A stretch of 64,000 nt of DNA from Agriotes lineatus (GCA_940337035.1 CALNHX010002684.1:1-64000), one strand, 5' to 3'. Counted from the first letter of the stretch, positions 1-11,710 are shown. Notes: generated from the letters alone by a model not told the origin. Made by a program: numbers and translations.

Positions 1-1245
1 CTACCTGAACCGAAAAAGGACGCCACAAAACAGAAACAGAAACTTTTTCATCGTACATTTATAGGCAAATAATTGCGGCAAAATTGCAGCTTTATTAATT
101 GAGCAATTTTAATGGGGATTGCTTTAACAGACGCAGAATAAAAAAATCTATAATTTAACCGGTGGTTTTTTAATATTGCTTTTATAAGCGAAGATAAACG
201 GATATTTATCTTTTCCCATAAACCGCTCTCTAATGTATAATTAATATATAGAGTTTGTGATCACTGGAACACATCTCTACCATGTTACTGTATCGGTCAT
301 CATCTATGCTTATTGTTTGTATTCTAACAGATTGCATAATAAACGTAACACAAAAAAAAAAAATAAACCGCTCTCATATTACAATCATTTTTTTCCGTTG
401 AAAAACGGAATATCCAAAAAATGACTGGTTATTTTGTAGAAAAAAGTGCAAGGATTACAATGATGCCATTTTCATAGAAATCGAACAACAATTGACAGAG
501 ATATAATGCCGCAACTATACATTAAGATCTCCATAACAGGTTTCGGTGCGGACGGCTCTTAACTTTATAATATAAATCCACAAATCGCAAACGTGGCAAC
601 GCATATTTCGCGCGTATTTCGCATTATAGTGTGTTTTATTTTATTTTGCGATTGCAATTACAAAGAAATAGGAATGCAAACAAAAACCACGATAAAAACA
701 AATAATTGCTATATTTCAAAGCAACCAACGGTTACTTGGTGTAAACGTATTAGGAATTATGTGCTTATAAAATCGGTGTATTTTCAATGTTTTGGCTAAG
801 AAACAATGAGAAATTTTGTCTACCTGCGTTTTGTAACCCAAGTTAAGTTCGAAGGTCCGTGTTAACTTGGCAACACCGCAGTCATCGCACTTCAGTTTAA
901 ACCAACGAATTCTAGAATCATGGTTTTGCTCTGAGCTGTTTAACTGGGATCCCTCCCGCCAGAGGGATAAGACCTGGGAGCCTAGCGGGCGGGAGCTTTT
1001 AAGCTATACGCTAATACTGCCCAGCGCTGAGTCTCTTCTCATTATATGCTCTTTGGTAATAGTTTCAAATTTATTATTAATTTTGTGTTAAAATATTTGT
1101 AATAAACGCAAAAAAAAACAAAAATTGGGATTTCGACTAACAATAAAGTGGTGTTTGTTTTTTGTTCGTGGTTTGCATTTTTCAGAGATGTTTTATTCTC
1201 AAATTACTTATTTGTTTTAAATTTAAATTTGTATAAAATCGGTTT
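1..1245. other. intergenic, no gene seen
   Basis: AT-rich sequence with only short, compositionally unremarkable open frames. I see no domain motif, RNA gene or target-duplicated element here. Confidence 0.5.
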
Positions 1246-1317
1246 CGAGCGGCCGCCCCTTGCAATCGGCCGCCTGCGTGATGGACACGCAACACCCCAC
1301 CGGTAGGAACGGCCCTG
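1246..1317 (+). mobile_element. hAT-type 3' end remnant
   Basis: A GC-rich block ends in TAGGAACGGCCCTG (1304-1317). Read on the minus strand this is CAGGGCCGTTCCTA, a typical hAT terminal inverted repeat. The same terminal motif ends the hAT remnant at 11,648. No partner 5' end or 8-bp duplication was found, so this is a fragment. Confidence 0.45.
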
Positions 1318-1793
1318 TGTAGAACTTCAAAGTGTTTAACAATCTTGTGTGATTTTTTATGATAAATGCTGACAGTGAAGGTGAAACTGATGTTGGATTA
1401 AAAATTACCTGTATTGTAGGTATTAATTTCAGCTGACATGTTAGTAAAGGTAAATGTACAAGAAAACGTTATTTCTGCATATGATTTAAATTGGTTGTTG
1501 CCACAAAACTTAAAATTGAGTGGTCTCAATTTGTTAACTAAGTATAAAAGTACTTTAGATATTGAAAGTGCTTCTGCAAAAATTTCATGCATTGTCTTCT
1601 AATACAGCTCAGAGACAATTTAATTACAGCGCTTAAAATTGCGCAACAAGAAAATTAAAAATATGAAGAAATGTAGATTTTACAAAGCAGATACGTTTAT
1701 TATGTTCCAATAAAATTATTTATTTCATACTGCATCGTAAAACCCATGTTTAAGTTAATGATTTTAGTCCGGAAAATGAGGCTTTACGGTATC
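1318..1793. other. intergenic, no gene seen
   Basis: No coding or structural feature that I can support. Confidence 0.4.
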
Positions 1794-1875
1794 AGGTCCG
1801 GTAAAACATTTTACCGGACTCAAATGAAATAAACAGGTCCGGTAAAACATTTTACCGGACTCAAATGAAATAAAT
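1794..1875. repeat. two tandem 41-bp palindromic units
   Basis: Two head-to-tail copies (1794-1834 and 1835-1875) differ only at the last base. Each contains the palindrome GTCCGGTAAAA...TTTTACCGGAC followed by a TCAAATGAAATAAA spacer. The same GTCCGGTAAA / TTTACCGGAC arms flank a longer hairpin at 5294-5401, on the other side of the foldback element. Confidence 0.85.
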
Positions 1876-2586
1876 CAATAATCAAACTATTTATTATTTT
1901 CAATTAAAAAAATTGTTTTTGTAGTTTTAAGTAAAAATCTAATAATTGCAGTATAGTAGGGAGGCCAAACTAAATTAACTCGTCAAATAAAGATTTTCGT
2001 AGGACTGAGTAGGTTTATACCGACAAGTGGTACCTTCGTAATCGGGGGTGTTTCCTGAGTATGAAAACTCCTGTTGTCGCTTTCTCAGCCTGTGGAGTGA
2101 GGAGCTATGACGTCACAAAGATGGCGATTCTTGGTACCAAGTTTTAGTAAAGTAAAGCTAGCGTTTAACCCAAACATAAAAAAAGGTTCTACCCAGCGGC
2201 AAACTGTTTAGTACCCTCCTCTTAGTAAGTGGTAAAAAGTTGCACAACATGTGCTTCGGGTTTAGGCGGAGGGGGGTGAAAAGGTGGTAAAATGGTAGGT
2301 TTCAACAGTTTTTCGCTAATATCTCGCTAACTATGAGGTTTAGCGCAAACTTTATCTTATACAAAATTAATCCAAATTTAATTTTCAATAAAAATGGTCT
2401 TATGCATTTTTGCGTTCCGGTCAAGGGTAACGGAGATATGGAGGGGGCAAAAATAATGTCATTATTTTCCAGTTAGCTTGGAATTCATCGTACTCCCTTG
2501 AAAATGAGTATGTTTCGTTATGAAAAGTACTTAGTGACGCATAAATAACGTAGAAACATTTGTATGTATGTATGTAAGTCTATGTA

Positions 2587-2761
2587 TACCGGGTGGTTGG
2601 TCATATCTCTGAACATAGGCAATTTACATGGCTTATTACGGTTATGCATATTCCTGCTCACTATTTTTATGGAAAAATGAGCAGGAATATGCATAACCGT
2701 GATAAGCCATGTAAATTGCCTATGTTCAGAGGTGTGACCAACCACACGGTATGTACCTGAT
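2587..2761. repeat. near-perfect hairpin (palindromic MITE)
   Basis: Arms of about 73 bases, from TACCGGGTGGTTGGTC on the left to its complement ending at 2761, surround a loop of about 17 bases. There are only a few mismatches. The hairpin sits inside the left arm of the foldback element and has no counterpart in the right arm, so it was probably inserted later. Confidence 0.8.
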
Positions 2762-3055
2762 AATATATCTACATTGCTCCCCTCCTTTGTCGTTTTTATC
2801 TTCATTTTGCCTATATTTCCTTTTGAATTATTAACTCAATAACTACTTAACCTATTTATGCGAATGAGGTGTCGTATGACAGATATTTAAATGTCTAACA
2901 TCCCGTTGTGGTTGTGTTAACAGAAAACAAAAATGCATGGAAGATGTTTGCCACATCGGTGTAAGATGTTTTAATCAATATAATTATGAAAGAGATGATG
3001 TTTGCTTACAGTAACAACTTTATTTAGTTACATTCATTTTATTATTTTTTAAATT

Positions 3056-3417
3056 GTGTGGGATTTAAGCAAGGCAAATAAAAATAAATTGAAGGCCACA
3101 GAAATGGATTATCTTAGAAGAAGTTGTAGAATATCACGATTAGAAAAAGGCAGAAATGAATATATACGGAATTGCATGGAAATATCAGAGAAGAAATCGA
3201 AAAACGTCAATTGGCTTGGTTCGGGCATACAAAAAGGATGGACGAAGCCAGATGAGAACAAAATTATAGTGGGTACCTCCAGAAAGAAGGAAAAAAGGAA
3301 GGCCTAGGAGAAGTTGGAGATATGAGATAGATGAAGCAATGAGAGCTAGAGATATAAATGAAAAGGATTGCTATATTAGAAGAACCTGGACACTGGGGAC
3401 AGAGAAACGGCGATGCT
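3056..3417 (+). pseudogene. LINE reverse-transcriptase C-terminal remnant
   Basis: The translation shows the tail typical of insect RTE/Jockey-type LINE polyproteins: LKATEMDYLRRSCRISRLEK, then, after frameshifts, a WFGHTKRM-like box and RPRRSWRYEIDEAMRARD ending near RRTWTLGTEKRR. This is the segment after the RT thumb, with the conserved W-GH and RP--W motifs. It is not one continuous frame. It abuts the mariner remnant at about 3417, and both lie in the middle of the foldback element, so it is a nested, dead fragment. Confidence 0.6.
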
Positions 3418-3862
3418 CGAAGGCTTGGAACCATAACGAAAGGTGCATTACTCAAGGTCTGCAAAATAGGCGCCAGCAGTAGCCGTGGCCTTTTCAACAG
3501 ATGAAATGTTTTATTCACCAAGGAAAATTTTGAGCTTAGGGAATAAGTCGAAGTCCGAGGGAGCCAATTAGAGTGAATAAGGTGAATGCGGAAGCAAATC
3601 GTGCTTTAATTGGTTGATTTGACCATTGCAGTAACTCAAGTGTGAGATTGTGCATTTTCCTGGTAAAAGCAACCGCGGCACCCATCATGCGGACAGCTTT
3701 TACGTGCCCAATCCTTGGGTTAAAATATCGCACACCAGCTCTTTTGAGATGTTTACTACATTAGCTATTTCACTCAATTTCAGTCATTTGTCTTTCAACA
3801 CCATATCGTGGATTTTGATAACCATTTCTGTTGTAGTGACACTTCTTTAGCATTCAGAGCAG
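3418..3862 (-). pseudogene. mariner transposase remnant
   Basis: Minus-strand translation gives pieces in mariner order: an N-terminal helix-turn-helix stretch (LKLSEIANVVNISKELVCDI), then, after an internal deletion, a segment around ENAQSHTL (the catalytic H-N-A-SHT block), a YFADLE-like stretch and FRYGSKPSS near the C-terminus. The frame is broken by several stops and shifts, and the middle of the protein, including at least one catalytic aspartate, is missing. Clear mariner inverted repeats were not found at its ends. Family assignment rests on motif order. Confidence 0.6.
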
Positions 3863-5293
3863 TGCTCGTCTTGGACGCTAGTGCGGCCGTATTAAATTTA
3901 ACCATCTAATTTTTCTCTGTCGTATATGATGGAGCACATTCACCCAGCACAGTTTTCGTCTATTCAAAATAGTTTGCACCTTTCAAGACTTTTGTAGGCA
4001 AACATTAAATAACCGCACAATGGCCAGTATTTTCCATTGTTAAACAATTAATACAACACGTTCTCTTTAAACAGCTGCTAATAACAAACTATTTCACAGA
4101 TGGACTTTATATTATCAGTATTGCCAATTCAAAGTTGACATTTTTGAATATACATTTATATTTATATATTTAAAATATGTGGAGGCTAACTAATTATCAT
4201 CCCGCCCTCGTATATAAATTGTGTTCTATTCATAGTAACAATTACTTCGCAAATAAACTTAACAAAAACTTTGCATTTCAATTGACTTTTATTCTAGGCC
4301 TAGGAAGTAATACGAACACATTACCACGTTAATTGGCTATTGCCGTGTCATGAGACGCATCTCAGTAAATTTGCCACAACTTTGTAATTTTTCATTAGAA
4401 TCTAGAAATTTAAAATTTATAATTAAGTTTATGAACGCAGCAATATTTTAAGTAGTCTACAATTTTTTGCCAGCTATTTTTTACTGTGTTATTTAAAATT
4501 AAAAGAAAGTTAATTCGTGATTTTTTTTTAAATATCCTTTTAAATATAAGACTTATAATTAAGGAAGTCAGACACATTTTGTTAGACATTTAAATACCTG
4601 CCATACGACACCTCATTCGCATAAAAAGGTTCAGTCGTTACTGAGTTAATCGAAAAACCTGGTACTCAAAAAACGCCATCTTTGTGACGTCATAGCTCCT
4701 CACTCCACAGGCTGAGAAAGCGACAACAGTAGTTTTTCTACTGAGGAAACACCGCTGATTACGATAGTATCACTTGTCGGTATATTCCAAGCTAACTGGA
4801 AAATAATGACATTATTCTTGCCCCTCCATATCTCCGTTACCCTTGACCGGAACGCAAAAATGCATAAGACCATTTTTATTGAAAATTAAATTTGGATTAA
4901 TTTTGTATAAGATAAAGTTTGCGCTAAACCTCATAGTTAAAGAGATATTTGCGAAAAACTGTTGAAACCTACCATTTTACCACCTTTCCACCGCCTAAAC
5001 CCGAAGCGCATGTTGTGCAACTTTTTACCAGTTACTAAGAGGAGGGTACTAAACAGTTTGCAGCTGGGTAGAACCTTTTTATTTATGTTTGGGTTAAACC
5101 CTAGCTTTACTTTACTAAAACTTGGTACCAACTCCACAGGCTGAGAACGCGACAACAGGAGTTTTCATACTCAGGAAACACCGTCGATTACGAAGGTACC
5201 ACTTGTCGGTATAAACCTACTCAGTCCCACGAAAATAATTATTAATTCACTTGGCCTCCCTACTAGTATGAAATAAAACGCATTACGACATAC

Positions 5294-5401
5294 GTCCGGT
5301 AAACTTTTACAGTAGCTCGTCTCAACATTCCAGACTCGGCTCCTACGTCGCCTCGTCCCGAAACGTTTGGACTCGCTACTGTAAACTTGCGTTTACCGGA
5401 C
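5294..5401. repeat. long hairpin with GC-rich apex
   Basis: Arms GTCCGGTAAAC...TTTACAGTAGC and GCTACTGTAAAC...GTTTACCGGAC surround an apex containing ACTCGGCTCC...CGCCTCGTC. This is one of several hairpins in the window with different arms but a similar apex. Confidence 0.75.
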
Positions 5402-5799
5402 TTATAACGTAAATTACTATTACGGTAGCATCACCAAAGTTTTTGCATACATGTTGTACTCTTAATCGGCAGTAGTGTATAGAAAATTACAAACTAAGAT
5501 AATTAGGTATTACAGAACTATTCTTTTATCCATGGGTTACATAGGTTAAGTTGTTTTATTTTTATAAATATACTGTTACATGTTTGTATTACTTGAGTAT
5601 GTAAATAAATTTGTCACAATTATAGAAGCTATCTTTAGTTAATTACAGAATAAAATATGATACAGAGTACAACTGTGTTCTATTTAAAGCAAAATTATTT
5701 CAAATTGGAGTACTGTAACTTAGAACCACCAACTACCAGAAACGCAATGCTGCCAAGTATAACAGCACGGCTTGTAAGTATAGGAAGCAGTGGCAATAT
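5402..5799. other. intergenic, no gene seen
   Basis: A stretch at about 5740-5795 resembles 12,830-12,895 (shared core GGCTTGTAAGT...GGAGGCAGTGG-like), so part of it is a dispersed repeat. Nothing else is supported. Confidence 0.4.
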
Positions 5800-6081
5800 A
5801 GGTGTCATACAACGTCACTACCCCCTACAAATTAAAACTATTATTGGACGCCGCCGTTTTTCGGTTGGCACCTTTTGAAGCGTTTTATTACGTCTTCCTT
5901 GACCTGGAAAAAAATCTAAGAGAAAAATTAAAAAAATCGATTTTTTAGGTATTTAATTAATTTATTGTTTTATAATAATTATTTCAATACAATAAAAATG
6001 AATAGACAATAAGCGTTGTTATTAGTCATATTAACAATAATAGGTTTAGTTTGTAGGGGTTAATGACGTTGTATGACACCT
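5800..6081. repeat. MITE-like element with about 45-bp inverted repeats
   Basis: Left end AGGTGTCATACAACGTCA and right end TGACGTTGTATGACACCT are exact complements. Similarity continues inward for about 45 bases (CCCCTACAAA...TATTATT). Length is about 282 bp. No clear target duplication was seen and no coding content. Confidence 0.65.
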
Positions 6082-6688
6082 GTTTAGCAACCAAAACATA
6101 ATTTTAACCTTTAAAATTAAATATGCATACATTTCGTAAATGAACTGTTACTTGCGGAAATTACAAACAAGCTGTCAGCGTTTTTTATCAGTACTGGTCG
6201 AATGACCCGGTCGACAAACTGCAATTTTGCAAACTTGCTATTTGTTTGTTATGAAATTGAACAGGCACGTGCATATGTGAGCTCAAACTGGGGCAAAATA
6301 ACATGAAACTTGTAATTTACGTGATAGTTAATGTATATAAATAGGAAATATTCTATTCAATAAACAATACAGTTTTAACATCTGTTCTGTATTCACCCAA
6401 CCTCTGCCCAACGGATCAAAGTCTAAAAAATCATCTCGTGTGAGACTGCACGAAACCGTTGGCTCACAACCCTTTTTAATTCCTACACCCCTAAGACATA
6501 TCCTGTAATATCCTAATTAAAATCATACAGTCCACTATAACCTCCACCCTGAACATTTGGTCTTTCGATCCATTAAAACGTTCCAGCCCCTAGCATCTGA
6601 TTCTTCGAGCCTTTAAACGTTCCTGCCCTTAGCATTTGGTCCAGTAATCCCTTAAACGTAACAGCCCTCTTCGAACAAGACCGTTACG

Positions 6689-7977
6689 ATGGCGCAGCGA
6701 CGGGAGATTTTCAAAGCCCAAGAAGACTTAGCAGAATCCATTCGCAGGCAGATTATCAACGTGAAGAAGGATGGCCCATCAAGAAAAAATGCAGCATATA
6801 TCACCGCTCGCAGATCCACCCTAAAACAACTTTGGGAAGAATTTGAGGCCAACCACTCAGACCTGGCGAAGGAAGTCGAGGAAGAACACCCTTATTTTAA
6901 AAACAATTTTTTTCAGCAAACCAAAGACGTTTACAATGAAGAGGTTGCCCTGCTCGACAAGTACGAAGAAAATCTAGCCACACTAAGAGAAAGTTCACAG
7001 CAGCCAGTAGCGCTAAAAGAGTACACGACCACAGTTGCTGACAAGGAGGGACAGTTTCGAATAAGAAGGCTACAGATCAAGGTGAATTCACTCCAGAGCG
7101 ACATTCCGGAAGTCTGGAATAGGTTGAACGAGGAATGCAGTAAAAGGTATTGTAAATACAACATTAAGAATTTTAAGGATGATTGGGATGACATCAGAGC
7201 TCTAAACGAGGAGATACTATCCCACGGTAGCTACGACGACAAAGAGTTCCGTGAGACCAAGAAGATGGTCAACGAAATAATTGTGTTACTGTGCCAACAC
7301 ATCCAGGATCCAGAGGTTCAAAGTTTCAAGGAACACAGCCATGCGACTATAGTGTTGCCTACTCTCAAAATTCCAGTTTTTGAAGGGACCTACGAAGCAT
7401 GGCCCAGCTTTCATGATATTTTCCGAAGAATTGTTCATGAAAATTCACGACCAAGTAAGGCGGAAAAAATGCATTACTTGAAGTCACAGATACGAGGGGA
7501 AGCCAGCAAAGTTAGTACAACACCTGGAGGCAACTGAAGCCAATTACGAGTCTGCATGGTTCATTATAAGGAACAGATACGACAATATCAGGCTGCTACT
7601 TGCGAAGTATTTGGATGACATAGTCAACCAGGCAACCCTGTCTAACGAATCTGCAGAGGGGATCAAGAAACTCCATGACACGACTGCAGAATGCCTAAGA
7701 GCAATTGAGAACTTAGGAATCGAAACGGCCACATGGGGGCCTATCATGTGTCATATAATGACACGGAAGTTGGACAAAGAAACCAACAGACTGTTTGAGC
7801 AGTCACTAACGGCACCAAGAGAGGTGCAAAAATTCGAGCAGCTAATGAATTTTTTGGAAACAAGATTTCAGTCGCTGGAAGCTGGACAAAGTCGGAACAA
7901 ACTCGAACCCAGAAGAAATGGAATTGGAAAACCATGGGAAAACACCAGAATCGGTGGGCAGTGAAGACGTACCACAC
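6689..7977 (+). pseudogene. BEL/Pao gag region
   Basis: Begins MAQRREIFKAQ. The first ~100 residues are charged and predicted helical. A BEL/Pao gag signature follows at about residue 225: KIPVFEGTYEAWPSFHDIF, then KAEKMHYLKSQIRGEA. The frame is lost near 7515 and continues one frame over (7517-7964), ending around FLETRFQSLE, where it shifts again into the zinc-knuckle part. Two frameshifts therefore divide it. Gag packages the element's RNA in related elements; this copy cannot make the full protein. Confidence 0.75.
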
Positions 7978-8818
7978 GGCTCACGTATCGTGCTTCCACT
8001 GCGGAGGATCACACAGCATCAAATCCTGCCCAAAATTCAACAACCTAAAAGTATCCGAACGTTGGGACGTTATAAAGAATAAAAAACTTTGTTCTAACTG
8101 GATCAAGCCTACAGGAAAATATAACTCCAGACACTTTTGCCCAGGGAAATGCAAGTTATGTAATAAAAAACATCATTGGCTTCTGCACGAAGATTTTAGT
8201 AAACAGCAGCAGCAGCAGCAGCCTTCCAAGACCACGGCGGCAACTTCCAGTGCGACAGCAACCAATGAGAAAGAAAACATTGTTGCAAGCCTAGTAGGAA
8301 GACAGCACCGCAACGTTTTGCTGGCAACTGCCCTAATTAGAGTCAAGACATCGTCATGGAGTTTGGAGTACCTCAAAGCCCTAGTAGACTCCGAATCACA
8401 GGCATAATTTATTACAAGATGTGCAGCTGAAACGCTTGGTCTACCATAAGAAAAGGTGAGAGTGCAAATTTCTGGTTTAGGCAAGAAAGGAGCAGGTACA
8501 GCCCGAGGACAAATAACTGTAAATCTACGTCCACGACTTACAAGCAACTACACAACCACATGCGAGATGCTGATCCTGCCACAGTTAACCAAGTCACTTC
8601 CAGAAGAACCAGTTGAAAACTATCAACTTCAGGACCGTAAGAATATGGTGTTGGCTGATCCACTATTCCATAAACCTGGGCCAATAGACGTTATCCTAGG
8701 AGCAGACATCTACAAGAAAATAATTCTGGAAGGAGTACAAAAATTCAACGGAGGCCTGTTAGCTCAAAGCACGGAACTGGATGGATCATCACGGGGAATG
8801 CAACAGCACCATCAGTAG
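7950..8818 (+). pseudogene. BEL/Pao zinc-knuckle and aspartic protease region
   Basis: Cysteine/histidine clusters (CFHCGGSHSIKSC; CKLCNKKHHWLLH) are the paired knuckles of BEL gag. A CAG microsatellite (8204-8221) encodes a short glutamine run. The protease follows: LVDSESQA stands where the family has the catalytic DSG, so the glycine is changed, and the frame then meets a stop at about 8405 and another near 8448. A flap-like GADIY is at about 8702. The segment joins the RT frame only after a shift near 8800. Confidence 0.7.
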
Positions 8819-8835
8819 AAAGGAAAATTCTTAGC

Positions 8836-9561
8836 ATGGTCGCATGTGCTGCAGAAAATGAACAACTCACAAAATTTTGGGAAATTGAAGAAGTAGTACC
8901 AGAAAAGGTGATGTCCAATGAAGACAAAGAATGCGAAGAATTTTACAACTGTAACCACCAGAGAAATGCTGCTGGTAGATATACTGTGAAAATTCCGCTC
9001 AAGGAACCAATAGAAAAGCTTGGGGATTCGAGAAAAAAGGCAATCGCACGGTTCCTTCAACTAAAGAAACGGTTAGAAGAAAATAAAGTTCTAGGTAATG
9101 AATACAAAACATTCATGAAGGAATACTTAGAACTGGGACATATGAAACACGTTCAACCAAGAGCCAATATACGACAATCCTACTTTATCCCTCATCAAGC
9201 GGTAGTGAAGGAAGACAGCACAACCACCAAGTTAAGGGTAGTCTTTGATGCTAGTGCGAAGACCACTACTGGACTCAGCTTAAACCAGCTAATGACTGAT
9301 GGACCACGATTGCAACAAGACTTGAAGCAAATTCTCCTAAGGGGGAGGAAACACAAGTTTGTATTTTCAGCAGATATCGAAAAGATGTATCGTCAGATCA
9401 ATATAGCCGAAGGAGATCAGGACCTCCAAAGGATAGTATGGCGGTTTTCACCAGACGAGTCTATTCAAAAGTTTAAACTCACCACTGTAACTTATGGAAC
9501 AACATCAGCACCATACCTGGCAATCCGTACCCTGTCGCAGCTAGCTTTTGATTATTACTAA
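8836..9561 (+). pseudogene. BEL/Pao reverse transcriptase, truncated
   Basis: Shows the BEL RT entry (YFIPHQAVVKE, LRVVFDASAKT, SLNQLM-GP) and the first catalytic aspartate block (FSADIEKMYRQI), then TTVTYGTTSAPYLA. It ends before the YxDD active-site box, so the polymerase is incomplete. The sequence after 9561 is unrelated AT-rich DNA, so the break is a deletion or truncation rather than a simple stop codon. Confidence 0.75.
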
Positions 9562-10757
9562 ATCATTTTGATATTCTATAGAAAATACGGACAAATTACT
9601 TTCTAATTTAAAAAAACAATAACATATCTACCACCGTTCTAACTATTTTTCCTTTTGGTGATAATATTTTTAGTATTTAGTATGTTTAGCACGACGCACA
9701 TACTTTATTTTTTAAAGGTGAACTGTGAACAATTTCACATAAGCAAAAATTATTAAATTATTAAAATCAAAGTTCATTAAATTAAAAGTTCATGTGTTAA
9801 AAATAAGTATTTTATTTATTTCTCCATCCACTTATCAATAATAAAACTGATAGAATCACTAAAGACTTCAAAGTTATTCAATTTGATATTTAATTTTTTT
9901 AACTGTTTTTATTACTTTCTCGTATAGAGAAAGTCTCACAATCGTCCAAAAATTCGACCCCGAGAAAGTCAGCGAGAAAGTCACTCCTGGATTATTTTTC
10001 TTTGAACTCGCAGTCGTATTTTCTGATTTATGCCAGACAATAGTGGATCCTTATAAAATGTAGCTCTATTTAGATATTAATTCAAGTTTGTAATTATTTA
10101 TAACTGCTTATAATTAATTATTATTTGTATGTTTCCCGGTGTACTCATTTTCAGTAGTAAATAAATGTTTAAATTTATTTCCCTGCATTTTTTAATTTGA
10201 CGAAAAAAGGTTACCTAATAGTTAATTAATATTTTAGATCAAAACATTTACAAAATCGTCATAAATACTGAAAGAGACCCTTTAAAAGTATTTAGTGTTT
10301 AAAGATTCTTACCGGACAAACCAAAAAGGGATTACAGTGTGTACCTATCAGGGGATTAGTACATTCCAATACCTGTTATTCGTAAACAAAAATAGCTGTT
10401 AGTTAAGTTGCCTATAATACTTCTAACTTTAGATTAAAAATACGCGCGAAAAGTGTGTAATTACCAGATCAGGAATTTTATTGAAACGGTTTCAAAGGCA
10501 CAATTGTACTATAAAAGCCTTTACGGGTGCTGTAGTGGAGTCTATTTTTTAAATTATTTATTCATTAGCCGTATGATCCAATGAATAAAAGTATTCCTTT
10601 TGCCATGTTTAATCGCTTTTGATAGCTTTTTGAAAAAAATAAATGCGAGACAGCATAACGCTATTTCATAGTATCTAAATCAATTAGCGAGCGTTTCTTC
10701 AAATACATTTTTGCAGCTGTGATATTATACAAAACAATTTAAGTTTTATCCTAAAAT
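9562..10757. other. intergenic, no gene seen
   Basis: AT-rich sequence. A short direct repetition of GAGAAAGTC occurs at 9930-9985. No other feature is supported. Confidence 0.4.
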
Positions 10758-11205
10758 TTGACTAACGCAGTGTGTTGCCTAAACCCTCTCCTTATCCCCC
10801 TTAAAGACAACGTTATTATACTTAAAAGAGTTCCCCGAGGTGCAAGAATTACTGTGGCCAACAAACTTGCTAAAATAATCAGTGAATGTGTCTCCCATAA
10901 TATATTTACAGCTTGGAAAAAAAATTTTTTTTTCCTATCATGTTCTACATATTTCGTCTAAGAATGAAAAGGAATCCCTAACTTCAAGAATCAAGCAGAA
11001 CGCTGAATTTAATTTAGATTCTCTACATCACGTCAAAAGGAATAATCTAAAATCATCACGTTTCAAAATTGCTGAAAATAAAGTTTCTGATGGTGACATA
11101 AAAGGTGCTATACGTGTATTGTCTTCTGAGGATGCCTTCGCTGACAACAATTCCGATACCTTTGAAAAATTGAAATCAAAACATCCAAATCCTTCCAGAG
11201 AAATT
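10758..11205 (+). pseudogene. LINE pre-RT segment (N-terminal to reverse transcriptase)
   Basis: The frame contains LKRVPRGARITVANKLAKII, then, after a shift in an A/T homopolymer near 10,917-10,930, FSYHVL-like residues, SLTSRIKQN and KVSDGDIKGAIRVLSSEDA...LKSKHPNPSRE. From memory, this order (P-GAR, then SDGD-GA-R, then KHP-PSRE) is seen just before the RT core of a LINE group found in many animals. The RT itself is missing. The frame passes straight into hAT sequence at about 11,205. Confidence 0.5.
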
Positions 11206-11459
11206 GGTTTTCAAGAACCTGAACCAAATACAGCAATTGCCTTAAAACTTCTACTGACTTTACCTGTCTCAGTTGCGTCAGCAGAAAGGTCTTTTTCAAA
11301 ATTAAAAATAATTAAAACTTTTTACGCTCGGCCATGAAGCAAGAAAGATTGTCAGATCTTTCTATTATATCTATAGAGAGAGACTTGGCAGAAGCAATTG
11401 ATGTCAAGAACCTTGTGACCACTTTTGCGTCTGTCAAAGCTAGAAAAGCTAAATTCTAA
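11206..11459 (+). pseudogene. hAT transposase C-terminal dimerisation domain
   Basis: EPNTAIALKLLLTLPVSVAS then AERSFSKLKIIKT is the hAT C-terminal dimerisation motif (LL-LPVS-AS-ERSFS-LK-IK). A one-base shift near 11,335 separates it from QERLSDLSIISIERDLA, which ends at a stop at 11,457-11,459. The catalytic domain and BED finger are missing. A hAT-type end lies downstream at 11,648. The first part is fused in frame to the LINE remnant. Confidence 0.8.
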
Positions 11460-11620
11460 ACTTTGTATTTGTTTTGTTTTTTTTTGTATTTGTTCAATTT
11501 TATTTTATAGGAGTATTTATTTTAATTTTATTTTATAAAATTGTTATTAATAATTTTTTTTAACGTAAATATATTTTATTAATTGCTTGGAGGGGGGGCG
11601 GCTATTTTATTTTTCACGCA

Positions 11621-11648
11621 GCAGGCCAAGAAGCTAGGAACGGCCCTG
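11621..11648 (+). repeat. hAT 3' terminal inverted repeat
   Basis: Ends TAGGAACGGCCCTG; on the minus strand it begins CAGGGCCGTTCCTA. It lies 190 bases after the hAT dimerisation-domain stop, the expected place for the element's 3' end. The same terminal motif is at 1304-1317. Confidence 0.65.
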
Positions 11649-11710
11649 GTTCTACACCATGTTTTTTTAAATGTGACTTAAATTGTTCCTTCAAAAAACT
11701 GCTGATGTCA

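Larger units (their letters stand above)
1955..5264. mobile_element. foldback-like DNA element, 3.3 kb
   Basis: Long inverted arms (left about 1955-2905, right about 4570-5264) begin AGTAGGGAGGCCAA and end with its complement. The flanks are AGTAT at 1950-1954 and 5265-5269, which fits a 5-bp target duplication. The arms stay alignable for hundreds of bases. In the right arm the terminal segment occurs twice (4668-4785 and 5112-5264), and only the inner copy keeps the GACGTCA-containing stretch. The centre holds other elements: a hairpin at 2587-2761, LINE and mariner remnants at 3056-3862, and unassigned DNA to about 4570. No transposase belonging to the arms is visible. The superfamily is uncertain; a 5-bp duplication and a TIR beginning AGT do not fit the common families cleanly. 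Confidence 0.7.
6180..9561 (+). mobile_element. decayed BEL/Pao LTR retrotransposon, 3'-truncated
   Basis: Gag, zinc-knuckle, protease and reverse transcriptase segments follow in BEL/Pao order on the plus strand. A TATA-like box (TATATAAATAGG, about 6334) and an AATAAA signal (about 6359) upstream of gag suggest that the 5' LTR lies at roughly 6180-6400, but I could not fix its ends. The element stops inside the RT at 9561. The YxDD region, RNase H, integrase and 3' LTR are absent, so no LTR comparison is possible. There are several frameshifts and stops, so it is not functional. Confidence 0.8.

Noticed and set aside
593..1091. Two short open frames near the left edge
   Set aside because: No domain, no codon signal and no splice context; length is within chance for this composition.
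8204..8221. CAG repeat as a regulatory or disease-like repeat
   Set aside because: A short glutamine run inside the BEL gag/protease frame; not unusual.
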